From positions 1 through 22,775 of the forward strand of contig JAYEIJ010000200.1 of NCBI GenBank assembly GCA_034660035.1: a stretch of 22,775 nucleotides of DNA, in the 5' to 3' direction. Made by a program: the position numbers and the translations under genes. The notes below the pieces were generated by a model. The model worked only from the letters and a program-made list of their open reading frames with translations. It was not told the DNA's origin and made no database searches. Below are positions 6,401-13,311 of the stretch, piece after piece. Source of the stretch: JAHEEL01 sp034660035 (GTDB lineage Bacteria; Actinomycetota; Acidimicrobiia; Spongiisociales; UBA5794). Numbering within the stretch: the stretch's first letter is position 1; each line of letters opens with the position of its first letter.

Positions 6401-7651
6401 ATGCACTACGACCTGACAACGCTGCCGAACGGGCTGCGCATCATCTCCCAGGACATGCCCTCTCTGCGTTCCCTCGCCATCGGAGCGTGGGTCGGGACCG
6501 GGAGTCGCGATGAAGACCCCATCGAGGCGGGCGCCAGCCACTTCCTCGAGCATCTCCTCTTCAAGGGTTCCGAGGAATGGCCGGCTCGCCGGATCAGCGA
6601 GGCATTCGACGCCATCGGCGCCCGGAACAACGCCTTCACCTCCAAGGAGTACACCTGCTACTGGGCCCGGATGCGCGACGCCGATCTCGAGCTCGGCGTC
6701 GAGATCTTCGGCGAGATGCTCCAGCGCCCCGCGTTCCGACAGGACGAGATCGACAACGAGCGCGGGGTCGTGCTCGAAGAGATCAACATGAACGAGGACG
6801 ACCCGACCGACGTCGCCCACGAACAGTTCATCACAGCGTTGTGGGGTGACCACCCGCTTGCTCCGCCGATTCTCGGCACCCGCGAATCGATCGTGGACAT
6901 GAGCCGCGACACGATCCACGACTACTGGGCACGCCGCTACACCCCGAAGTCCACGGTGATAGCGGTGGCCGGACGCATCGATCACGACAACCTCGTCGAA
7001 CTCATCGGGAACGCGTTCGACGATTGGCAGGGTGAAGAGATCGGCAGGGATCTGACGGCACCGTCGCCTTCTCGCAAGGTCGGTGTTCGCCATCGGGACA
7101 CCGAGCAGGCACACCTCATCCTCGGCGGTCCGAGCATCACCCGCGACGACGACCGTCGATACTCGTTGATCGTGGCCGACCACGTTCTCGGCGGCGGCAT
7201 GTCGAGCAGGCTGTTCCACGAGATCAGAGAGATGCGGGGTCTCGCCTATGCGGTCCACGCGTTCAGGCTTCCGTTCGCCGACGCCGGCTCGAACGCCATC
7301 TACGTCGGGACGACGCCGTCACAGACCGCTGAAGTGTTGAAACTCGTTCGCGGAGAACTCGACAAGATCATGGAACACGGCATCACCGACGAGGAACTCG
7401 CCAGAGCGAAGGGCCACGTGCAAGGGGCCCTCGCGATCTCCCTCGAGGACGCGGACGGACGAATGAACCGACTCGGCCGCAACGAGGTCACCGGTCTGGA
7501 GCACCGGTCGGTCGACGAGATCGTCGCCGAGGTCGATGCCGTTACTCTCGCGGATGTGATCGACGTCTCTCGAGCGGCCTACGGAGGGCCGTACGTCATC
7601 GGAGCGACGGGTCCGTTCGAAGAATCCGATCTTGAGGAGTTCGTACGATGA
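6401..7651 (+). CDS. M16 family zinc metallopeptidase (PepR/processing-peptidase-like)
   Basis: This is a 416-residue predicted zinc endopeptidase of the pitrilysin / mitochondrial-processing-peptidase family. The inverted zinc motif HxxEH is His47-Phe-Leu-Glu50-His51 in GASHFLEHLLFKG. The third metal ligand lies in the segment ERGVVLEEINMNEDDP, Glu127 or Glu120. The C-terminal half has the family's R/Y-type substrate-grip region around GGGMSSRLFHEIREMRGLAY. Length is typical of the single-subunit bacterial enzyme. Its stop overlaps the dapB start by ATGA (7648-7651), so the two are coupled. In many actinobacteria this gene follows pnp; here a repeat-bracketed membrane gene lies upstream instead. 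It begins without a Shine-Dalgarno, right after a TATCAT -10. Confidence 0.93.
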   Translation: MHYDLTTLPNGLRIISQDMPSLRSLAIGAWVGTGSRDEDPIEAGASHFLEHLLFKGSEEWPARRISEAFDAIGARNNAFTSKEYTCYWARMRDADLELGVEIFGEMLQRPAFRQDEIDNERGVVLEEINMNEDDPTDVAHEQFITALWGDHPLAPPILGTRESIVDMSRDTIHDYWARRYTPKSTVIAVAGRIDHDNLVELIGNAFDDWQGEEIGRDLTAPSPSRKVGVRHRDTEQAHLILGGPSITRDDDRRYSLIVADHVLGGGMSSRLFHEIREMRGLAYAVHAFRLPFADAGSNAIYVGTTPSQTAEVLKLVRGELDKIMEHGITDEELARAKGHVQGALAISLEDADGRMNRLGRNEVTGLEHRSVDEIVAEVDAVTLADVIDVSRAAYGGPYVIGATGPFEESDLEEFVR

Positions 7652-8406
7652 TCGTGGCAGTGTCGGGTGCGGGCGGCCGGATGGGGAACCTGGTGGCGGA
7701 GACGGTTGCTGCGAGCGCCGATCTCGTACTCGGACCGCTCTACGACCCTCACCACGCCGGGGCGACCGTCGCCGGATATGAGGTCGGCGACGATCCGTCG
7801 GCCGTGGCAGAAGCCGATGTCGTCGTCGAGTTCACCGAACCCGATGTCGTGATGGAGAACCTGGCAACCTGGCGCTCGCTCGGCCTGAGCGCTGTCGTCG
7901 GTACATCCGGATTCGACGTTGATCGAATAGCGAGGCTGCGTAGGCAGTGGGGGGGCGGTCCTCCGAATTGCCTCATCGTTCCCAACTTCTCGATCGGGGC
8001 CGTTGTGATGATGCGCCTCGCCGAGATCGCTGCGCCGCACTTCGCTGCAACCGAGGTCATCGAATTGCACCACGATCGCAAGGTCGATGCCCCTTCCGGC
8101 ACAGCGATCGCCACCGCCGAACGGATCGCAGAAGCGGCCTCGCAGAGCCGCGCTGTCGAGTCGACCGAACTGATCTCCGGGGCGAGAGGCGCCGACGTCT
8201 CCGGTGTTCCGGTCCACGCCGTCCGCCTTCCCGGACTTGTTGCCCATCAGCAGGTGCTGTTCGGCGGCACGGGCGAGATGCTCACGATTCGCCACGACAC
8301 CACCGACCGAACGGCGTTCATGCCGGGAGTTATGGCAGCCGTGCGAGCGGTCGGAGATCTAGAGGACCCCGTGACGGTCGGTCTTGAGGGCGTTCTGGGG
8401 GTCTGA
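7648..8406 (+). CDS. dapB: 4-hydroxy-tetrahydrodipicolinate reductase
   Basis: This enzyme reduces hydroxy-tetrahydrodipicolinate with NAD(P)H in the diaminopimelate/lysine pathway, feeding peptidoglycan synthesis. The 252-residue product begins MIVAVSGAGGRMGNLV, the Rossmann nucleotide-binding loop (GAGGRMG at 7-13), followed by EFTEP and VGTSGF. The DapB signature ELHHDRKVDAPSGT is at 139-152, with His141 and Lys145 as the expected catalytic residues. The terminal dimerisation region contains HQQVLFGGTGEMLTIRHD. Length is normal for the family. The ATG overlaps the stop of the M16 gene, so translation is coupled. dapA lies about 1.7 kb downstream in a separate unit. Confidence 0.97.
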   Translation: MIVAVSGAGGRMGNLVAETVAASADLVLGPLYDPHHAGATVAGYEVGDDPSAVAEADVVVEFTEPDVVMENLATWRSLGLSAVVGTSGFDVDRIARLRRQWGGGPPNCLIVPNFSIGAVVMMRLAEIAAPHFAATEVIELHHDRKVDAPSGTAIATAERIAEAASQSRAVESTELISGARGADVSGVPVHAVRLPGLVAHQQVLFGGTGEMLTIRHDTTDRTAFMPGVMAAVRAVGDLEDPVTVGLEGVLGV

Positions 8407-8431
8407 GGAGCGACGGGGGGACAGTAGAAAG

Positions 8432-8459
8432 TACGGACTACGGACTACGGACTACGGAT
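8432..8459 (+). repeat. Tandem repeat of TACGGAC, four copies
   Basis: Four consecutive 7-bp units at 8432, 8439, 8446 and 8453 (the last TACGGAT) lie in the gap between dapB and the vapBC-like pair. No coding or hairpin role is apparent. Confidence 0.9.
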
Positions 8460-8490
8460 TGCGGCCGAAGGCAAGGGTCTTCTCTTCTTG

Positions 8491-8507
8491 TCCTACTTCA
8501 AGTAGGA
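8491..8507. promoter_or_regulatory. Palindromic operator over the vapBC promoter
   Basis: TCCTACTT-C-AAGTAGGA is a perfect inverted repeat with 8-bp arms and a 1-bp centre. It overlaps the candidate -10 TAGGAT (8503-8508). The antitoxin has a ribbon-helix-helix-like N-terminus, so autorepression by antitoxin or toxin-antitoxin complex at this site is the natural inference. Confidence 0.65.
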
Positions 8508-8508
8508 T
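8503..8508 (+). promoter_or_regulatory. -10 element (TAGGAT) of the vapBC pair
   Basis: TAGGAT lies 6 nt before the antitoxin ATG at 8515, a leaderless arrangement, and is embedded in the palindrome. Confidence 0.5.
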
Positions 8509-8514
8509 ATCGCC

Positions 8515-8760
8515 ATGGCAACTGAGAAGGTTTCCGTGAGTCTCGATCACCAGATGGTTACTGCTGCCCGTGAGAGGGTCGGCGGAAGAGGCCTGTCCGG
8601 CTACGTGAACGACGCTCTCCGACGCCAACTGCAACGCGATCGAATCCAAGATCTCCTGGCGGAGCTCGATGATGAATTCGGCCCGATTCCCGACCATGTC
8701 ATGGAAGAGGTCAGAGACCTATGGCCCGAACCCGACGGTCACACCCGGCAAAGCGCCTGA
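8515..8760 (+). CDS. Antitoxin of a VapBC-type toxin-antitoxin pair (ribbon-helix-helix-like)
   Basis: This 81-residue protein begins MATEKVSVSLDHQMVTAARE, giving a short strand then a helix, followed by LSGYVNDALRRQLQRDRIQD, a second helix. This is the ribbon-helix-helix order used by many antitoxins for DNA binding. The acidic, proline-containing tail (residues about 50-81, LAELDDEFGPIPDHVMEE) is the part expected to wrap the toxin. It overlaps the downstream PIN-domain gene by 40 bp in another frame, which is common for such pairs. A palindrome immediately upstream suits autorepression. The exact antitoxin subfamily is uncertain. Confidence 0.82.
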   Translation: MATEKVSVSLDHQMVTAARERVGGRGLSGYVNDALRRQLQRDRIQDLLAELDDEFGPIPDHVMEEVRDLWPEPDGHTRQSA

Positions 8761-9134
8761 TCCTCGATTCGGGGGCCGTGATCGGTCTCTCGCGGGGAAA
8801 CCATGCTGTCGGCGCCTTCCTCCGTCGCTCGATCGAACTTGATGTCCCGGTGGAGATCCCCGTTGTGGTGCTCGCAGAAACCGTGCGTGGCACGCGCCGG
8901 GACGCGCCGATCGACCGGGTATTGAAGGCTATCGGGGAGGTTCCCGATACCACGGCTGCGGTTGGGCGACGGGCAGGGCGGCTGCTGGGTGAGACTCAAA
9001 CATCGGCAACAATTGATGCGCTGATCGTGGCCCATGCCATAGAAGTCGGCGGAGGTGCGATCCTCACCAGCGACCCGACGGATTTCAGGCGCCTGTCGGA
9101 GACCTACCCGGAGGTCGAGATCCACGCCGTGTGA
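8721..9134 (+). CDS. PIN-domain ribonuclease toxin, VapC-like
   Basis: The 137-residue product is a single PIN domain. The four acidic residues expected to hold Mg2+/Mn2+ are all present: Asp16 in LILDSGAVI, Glu53 in VLAETVRG, Asp99 in TIDALIVAHA and Asp118 in ILTSDPTDF. The toxin therefore looks intact. VapC toxins cut specific tRNAs or rRNA when freed from the antitoxin; the target here is unknown. The gene starts inside the antitoxin reading frame, so expression depends on antitoxin translation. A hairpin follows between it and the convergent thioredoxin-like gene. Alternative: a stand-alone PIN nuclease, which is unlikely given the adjacent antitoxin. Confidence 0.88.
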   Translation: MARTRRSHPAKRLILDSGAVIGLSRGNHAVGAFLRRSIELDVPVEIPVVVLAETVRGTRRDAPIDRVLKAIGEVPDTTAAVGRRAGRLLGETQTSATIDALIVAHAIEVGGGAILTSDPTDFRRLSETYPEVEIHAV

Positions 9135-9141
9135 GGAAGTC

Positions 9142-9185
9142 GGCGAACAGGGATAGCAGGAGTCCGAGTCTGTTGGCTGTTCGCC
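9142..9185. terminator. Inverted repeat between convergent genes
   Basis: GGCGAACAG (9142-9150) and CTGTTCGCC (9177-9185) are perfect 9-bp arms around a 26-nt loop, 7 nt after the toxin stop and 20 nt from the end of the convergent gene. It could be a bidirectional terminator, although the loop is long and there is no U-tract. Confidence 0.45.
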
Positions 9186-9205
9186 TCTGCCTGTCGCTTG
9201 TCGCC

Positions 9206-10051
9206 TCAGAACAACGCGGTCGCCAACTGCCTTCGGTAGGTCTGGGTCAGGGGGTGCTCATCGCCGAGGACGCCGAAGATGTCGAGGATCGCGAGCCTCG
9301 CTTCTTCCTTCTTCGGTCCTTTCGCTCGAACGACGGCAAGGAGGTGGTCGAGGGCGGGTTCGAACTCGCTCCGGGCGGCGAGAGCCTTGGCCAGATCGAT
9401 GCGGGCATCCTCGTCTGAGTCGTCCTCTGCCAATCTCGTCTCGAGTGCGGAGAGGTCCTGGCCACTGGACGCCTTGAGTCGGGCGGCCGACTGGAGACGA
9501 TCGACTTCCGCGTCGGGAGCGAGACGACCGAGGACAATCATCGCCTCGTCGGTCTCGCCACGGTCGATGAGCATGGAGGCGAGACTCGCCCCGGCTTCCG
9601 AGTGGTCGGACTGCTGGTCGAGAACCTGGCGGAGGATGTGTTCCGCCGTGACATGGTCGTTTGCGAGGAGAGCGGTGCGGGCCCGATCCACCATGAGGTC
9701 GAGTTCGGTGGGGAGGATTCCCTCGACCCACTGCCGAATCGCCGCTTCGGGAAGGGCACCCGTGAACGTGTCGACGATCTTCCCATCTCGGAATCCGACG
9801 ACCATGGGGATGCCTTGCACGCCGTACTGAGCGGCAAGCTCCTGGTTGGAGTCGACGTCGACCTTGACGAGATCGAAGGCGCTTCCAGCTTCCGCCGCGA
9901 CTTTCTCGAGGATCGGTCCGAGGATCAGACACGGTTGACACCACGCGGCCCAGAAGTCCACGACGACCGGTACCTCGCGGCTGCGCTGCAGCACTTCTTG
10001 CGGGAAATTTCCCGTGTCGACGTCCTTCACAAAGTCGCTTGGAGTGGTCAT
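9206..10051 (-). CDS. Thioredoxin-domain protein with C-terminal TPR region (CnoX/YbbN-like)
   Basis: This 281-residue protein has an N-terminal thioredoxin fold (about 5-112) with the redox motif WCQPC (Cys38, Cys41) in VVDFWAAWCQPC and the cis-proline Pro82 in GIPMVV. Residues about 118-281 are helical, TPR-like repeats (ARTALLANDHVTAEHILRQV and later copies). This order matches the CnoX/YbbN chaperedoxins, which protect and hand over substrates to chaperones. Keeping both cysteines suggests real redox activity, unlike the E. coli protein. The start at 10051 is chosen because homology begins there and a TACCCT -10 lies 7 nt upstream; a longer frame to 10216 would run through the dapA promoter and start. 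It is divergent from dapA with only 42 bp between them. Confidence 0.88.
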   Translation of the reverse strand: MTTPSDFVKDVDTGNFPQEVLQRSREVPVVVDFWAAWCQPCLILGPILEKVAAEAGSAFDLVKVDVDSNQELAAQYGVQGIPMVVGFRDGKIVDTFTGALPEAAIRQWVEGILPTELDLMVDRARTALLANDHVTAEHILRQVLDQQSDHSEAGASLASMLIDRGETDEAMIVLGRLAPDAEVDRLQSAARLKASSGQDLSALETRLAEDDSDEDARIDLAKALAARSEFEPALDHLLAVVRAKGPKKEEARLAILDIFGVLGDEHPLTQTYRRQLATALF

Positions 10052-10058
10052 AGAGGCG

Positions 10059-10064
10059 AGGGTA
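10059..10064 (-). promoter_or_regulatory. -10 element (TACCCT) of the thioredoxin-TPR gene
   Basis: On the minus strand TACCCT is 7 nt before the ATG at 10051, with no Shine-Dalgarno. Confidence 0.5.
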
Positions 10065-10080
10065 CCGGGGGGTCTCCTGC

Positions 10081-10086
10081 TACCGT
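10081..10086 (+). promoter_or_regulatory. -10 element (TACCGT) of the dapA–RNase J unit
   Basis: TACCGT is 7 nt before the dapA ATG at 10094. It is packed with the opposing -10 into a 42-bp divergent region, so the two promoters must interfere or share regulation. Confidence 0.5.
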
Positions 10087-10093
10087 CGCGGTC

Positions 10094-10990
10094 ATGGAGA
10101 CCAGACCCAACGCACCCTTTGGACATGTCCTGACCGCCGTCATCACACCGTTCGGCGACGATGGAACCATCGACTACGGCACGTTCTGGAGGTTGACCCG
10201 GCACCTCGCCGAACACGGCTCCGACGGCCTCGTCGTCGGCGGCACGACGGGCGAGTCGCCGACGCTGTCAACGAAGGAGAAGGTCGCGCTGTTCAAGGCC
10301 GCGGTCGACGCCGTCGGCGATCGCATGACGGTGCTTGCAGGAACCGGCACATACGACACGCGCGAATCCGTTGAACTCACCGAGCGGGCCGCCGAGGCCG
10401 GGGTCCACGGTGTGATGGCCGTGACGCCCTACTACTCGAAGCCGCCTCAGGAAGGAATCGCCCTCCACTTCGAGGCGATCGCCGACGCAACAGACCTCCC
10501 GGTTCTGCTCTACAACATCCCCGGCCGGACCTGCCGCATCATCGAGATCGACACGCTCGTCCGCCTCGCTGGACACGAGAGAATCGTCGCCGTGAAGGAT
10601 GCTGTCGATGACCTCGACTTCACCAGGCGGCAGATCGAAGCGCTTCCCGAGGGTTTCGCCGTGTACTCCGGATCGGACGGTCACACCAGAGAGATCATCC
10701 GGGCGGGCGGCGTCGGCGTTGTCTCCGTTGCCGCGCACCTCGCAGGAGACACGATCAAGGCGATGGTCGAAGCGGCGGTCTCGGGCAACGATGCAGAAGC
10801 AGACCGCCTCGATGCGGCGATGGAGCCTTTGAACGAGGCCCTGTTCCTCGAGCCGAACCCCATGCCGCTCAAAGCCGGCCTTGACCTCGCCTGGGATCCG
10901 GTCGGTGAGCCGAGATTGCCGCTCATCCCGGCATCGGACGACACGAGGGCCGCCGTCGAGCGGGCACTCGCAGCATTGAGCGAGGCGTGA
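10094..10990 (+). CDS. dapA: 4-hydroxy-tetrahydrodipicolinate synthase
   Basis: This TIM-barrel aldolase condenses pyruvate with aspartate semialdehyde, the first committed step to diaminopimelate and lysine. The 298-residue product shows GTTGESPTLS (50-59), Tyr140 in LLYNIPGRT and the Schiff-base lysine Lys168 in VAVKDAVDD, all in expected places. The ATG at 10094 is chosen because the family N-terminus (GHVLTAVITPF) follows within 10 residues and a TACCGT -10 lies 7 nt upstream; upstream in-frame codons overlap the divergent gene. The stop overlaps the GTG start of the RNase J gene (GTGA, 10987-10990), a pairing that recurs in actinobacteria. Confidence 0.97.
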   Translation: METRPNAPFGHVLTAVITPFGDDGTIDYGTFWRLTRHLAEHGSDGLVVGGTTGESPTLSTKEKVALFKAAVDAVGDRMTVLAGTGTYDTRESVELTERAAEAGVHGVMAVTPYYSKPPQEGIALHFEAIADATDLPVLLYNIPGRTCRIIEIDTLVRLAGHERIVAVKDAVDDLDFTRRQIEALPEGFAVYSGSDGHTREIIRAGGVGVVSVAAHLAGDTIKAMVEAAVSGNDAEADRLDAAMEPLNEALFLEPNPMPLKAGLDLAWDPVGEPRLPLIPASDDTRAAVERALAALSEA

Positions 10991-12615
10991 GCGTCCGAGT
11001 CGCCTTCCACGGCGGCCTCGGCGAGATCGGGCGGAACTGCGCGACGATCGAGATCAACGGGCAGATGGCGATGGTCGATGCCGGCCTGATGTTTCCGGAA
11101 GAGGACATGCTCGGTGTCGACCTCGTTCTGCCGGACTTCTCGTCTGTGCTCAAGCGCGGCGATGCGTTGTCGTTCGTCGCCCTGACGCACGGTCACGAAG
11201 ATCACATCGGGTCGCTCGGCTATCTGCTCCGCGAGCGGAATGTCCCGGTCTACGGCACGGCGCTGACCATCGCTCTGGCAGAGTCCCGCGTCTCGGAACT
11301 TGGTGTCGAGGCGGACATGAGGATCGTGGAGACCGGCACGTGGGTCGAACACGGGAACTTCCGCTTCGCCTTCATCCCGGTGACCCACTCGGTGCCCGAC
11401 GCCACCGGTATCGCATTCGAGACTCCGGAGGGGATCATCGTCCATACCGGCGATTTCAAGCTTGATCCGACGCCGATCGACGGCGTCACGACCGATCTCC
11501 AGAGCTTCGCCGGGTTCGGTCGTCGCGGCGTGCGACTCCTCCTCGCCGATTCGACGAACGCCGAACGGCCCGGTGTCGTCGATTCAGAGAAGACGGTCGG
11601 TGTGCGACTCGCCGAACTCGTCCACGAAGCCGAGGGGCGAGTCCTCATCGCCTGTTTCGCGAGCCACCTCCACCGAGTCCAGCAGTCGATCGACGCGGCC
11701 GTTGCCGACGGACGGAAGATCGCTTTCATCGGCCGGTCGATGCTGCGCATCAGCGAGATCGCATCCGGGATCGGACAACTCGACATTCCCGACGGCAGCG
11801 TCGTCGCGCTCAAAGAACTACTGGCCCTTCCACCGGAGAAGACGGCTGTCATCTCGACCGGGAGCCAGGGGGAGCCGTTCGCCGCGCTGTCCCTCATGGC
11901 CGCGGGGGAGCACCGGTCGATCTCTCTCGATCCGACCGATACGGTGATCCTCTCGGCAACACCGATTCCCGGCAATGAGAAGCGAGTGTCGCGCGTGATC
12001 AACAACCTCGCTCGCGTCGGGGTCACGGTTCATCACGGTCTCAACACCCATGTTCACGTGTCTGGCCACGCCGCGGCAGAGGAGCTGAAGGTGTTCTACA
12101 ACGTCGTGAAACCGCAGGCCGTGGTGCCGGTGCACGGCGAGCAGCGGCACATGCTTGCGAACGCCGGACTGGCCCGGTCCGTCGGGGTCCCCGAGGTCGA
12201 AGTGTGCGAAGACGGAGATGTCGTCGTTCTTGAGAACGGCGAGATGAGGGTCGAACGCGGCGCCGTGTCGTCGAGTTACATCTACGTGGACGGCCTGGAG
12301 GTCGGAGAGGACGAAGCCGTGCTTCGCGACCGACGGCATCTCGCAGACGACGGCGTGATCCTCATCACCATCGGTGTCGACGCGAGGAAGGGTGACATCG
12401 TGTTCGGACCCGACGTCGATAGCCATGGCGTCACGGGAGACTCGAGAGTGCTTCACGATGCCGTCAAAGAACGCGTGTTGCAGGGGATCGAGACTCTCGA
12501 TCGTCCCCTCGATCCGGATGCGCTTCGCAGCCGGATCCGGAACGCGGCACGCAAGGCGGTTCAGTCCCACATGAAGCGACGCCCCGTCGTGTTCCCGATC
12601 GTCATCAAGGTCTGA
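10987..12615 (+). CDS. rnj: Ribonuclease J (metallo-beta-lactamase/beta-CASP ribonuclease)
   Basis: This cytoplasmic 5'-3' exo- and endoribonuclease acts in mRNA turnover and rRNA maturation. The 542-residue product has the zinc motif HGHEDH (His68, His70, Asp72, His73), His134 in PVTHSVPD and Asp156 in VHTGDFK. The beta-CASP part follows, including ADSTNAERPG, HVHVSGHAAAEELK and VVPVHGEQRHM. A C-terminal domain of about 100 residues (RDRRHLADDGVILITIGVD) completes the usual length of 540-560. The start is GTG, overlapping the dapA stop by GTGA, so it is translationally coupled to dapA. A GC-rich inverted repeat follows the stop. Confidence 0.96.
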   Translation: MSVRVAFHGGLGEIGRNCATIEINGQMAMVDAGLMFPEEDMLGVDLVLPDFSSVLKRGDALSFVALTHGHEDHIGSLGYLLRERNVPVYGTALTIALAESRVSELGVEADMRIVETGTWVEHGNFRFAFIPVTHSVPDATGIAFETPEGIIVHTGDFKLDPTPIDGVTTDLQSFAGFGRRGVRLLLADSTNAERPGVVDSEKTVGVRLAELVHEAEGRVLIACFASHLHRVQQSIDAAVADGRKIAFIGRSMLRISEIASGIGQLDIPDGSVVALKELLALPPEKTAVISTGSQGEPFAALSLMAAGEHRSISLDPTDTVILSATPIPGNEKRVSRVINNLARVGVTVHHGLNTHVHVSGHAAAEELKVFYNVVKPQAVVPVHGEQRHMLANAGLARSVGVPEVEVCEDGDVVVLENGEMRVERGAVSSSYIYVDGLEVGEDEAVLRDRRHLADDGVILITIGVDARKGDIVFGPDVDSHGVTGDSRVLHDAVKERVLQGIETLDRPLDPDALRSRIRNAARKAVQSHMKRRPVVFPIVIKV

Positions 12616-12640
12616 TCGACCGAGCCGGGAATCCAGAGGT

Positions 12641-12662
12641 CCGGCGATACCGGGACCGCCGG
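12641..12662. terminator. Candidate bidirectional terminator after RNase J gene
   Basis: CCGGCG (12641-12646) pairs with CGCCGG (12657-12662) around a 10-nt loop; an alternative fold pairs GGTCC (12638-12642) with GGACC (12653-12657). It lies between convergent genes. No U-tract is seen. Confidence 0.4.
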
Positions 12663-12663
12663 G

Positions 12664-13128
12664 TCAATCGGGGCAGTTGGCGAACCGGCCGTAGAAAAGG
12701 AAGAAGCCCTCATAGATCCGGCCGGTGTTGACGGCCGTCGTCGTTCCCGGGAGCCAGGGAAGGTGACCCGCCGGCGCATCCGCCTCGTAGCGGACGCCGT
12801 CTTCTTCGAGCCACTCCCGACCGTCGACCCATCCCACCGCCCGTCCGAACGCGCGCCAGGTATCGGCTCGTGGCAGCCCGCGATCACGCGTCACCCTCAA
12901 CGCGTTCGCCTGCGGAGTGAAGCCGAAACGACCATCGGAGGCATCGACCCAAGCGGCATCGATCGCTCGGAGGAGATCGCAATCCACCGTTGATGCTTCG
13001 TCGGGATCGAGGCCGACGTATCCGCCGACGTCGGCGTCGGCGATCAAGAGGCGGCGTGTTTCGTGATCAGCGGCCTTCCATTCGCCGGCGGCGAGCAGCG
13101 CACGAAGTGGTGAGGTGGAGTCGGTCAT
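12664..13128 (-). CDS. GUN4-domain protein
   Basis: The 154-residue product is almost entirely a GUN4-like domain. It shows LRALLAAGEWKAADHETRRL (8-27), DLLRAIDAAWVDASDGRFGF (51-70) and AFGRAVGWVDGREWL then APAGHLPWLP (93-128), all in family order. In cyanobacteria and plants GUN4 binds protoporphyrin IX and Mg-protoporphyrin and stimulates Mg-chelatase. GUN4 domains also occur in other proteins without chlorophyll synthesis, where their role is unclear. The ATG at 13128 is chosen because a TATCCT -10 lies 7 nt upstream and the domain begins soon after; a longer frame to 13233 has no support. It sits between RNase J and ftsK with no tetrapyrrole gene nearby. Porphyrin binding here is inference. 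Confidence 0.82.
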   Translation of the reverse strand: MTDSTSPLRALLAAGEWKAADHETRRLLIADADVGGYVGLDPDEASTVDCDLLRAIDAAWVDASDGRFGFTPQANALRVTRDRGLPRADTWRAFGRAVGWVDGREWLEEDGVRYEADAPAGHLPWLPGTTTAVNTGRIYEGFFLFYGRFANCPD

Positions 13129-13135
13129 AGGGGAG

Positions 13136-13141
13136 AGGATA
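13136..13141 (-). promoter_or_regulatory. -10 element (TATCCT) of the GUN4-domain gene
   Basis: On the minus strand TATCCT lies 7 nt before the ATG at 13128, with no Shine-Dalgarno. Confidence 0.5.
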
Positions 13142-13297
13142 CCGTCGTTTCCGGCTCGTTTCAGCTTCGTTTGTTCGGGTGCAGAGGAGGAGAAACGGTC
13201 GTCTGAGGACATCGAGAAACGGTGACGAATCACACACTTGTAACTCTTCGCGCGGCGGATCGCGCGGAGGGTGGTTCATCTCTGCGTCATCTTGGGG

Positions 13298-13303
13298 TAT
13301 CGT
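13298..13303 (+). promoter_or_regulatory. -10 element (TATCGT) of ftsK
   Basis: TATCGT lies 8 nt before the ftsK ATG at 13312. A weak TTCATC (13275-13280) sits 17 bp upstream as a possible -35. Confidence 0.5.
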
Positions 13304-13311
13304 ACGGATTG

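Noticed and set aside
8432..8459. Possible CRISPR array
   Set aside because: The 7-bp units are directly adjacent with no spacers; it is a simple tandem repeat.
9602..10093. In-frame upstream extension of dapA
   Set aside because: It lies antisense to the thioredoxin-TPR gene; the family N-terminus and the -10 element both place the start at 10094.
10052..10093. Lysine riboswitch in front of dapA
   Set aside because: The 42-bp gap is far too short for a lysine riboswitch and the gene appears leaderless.
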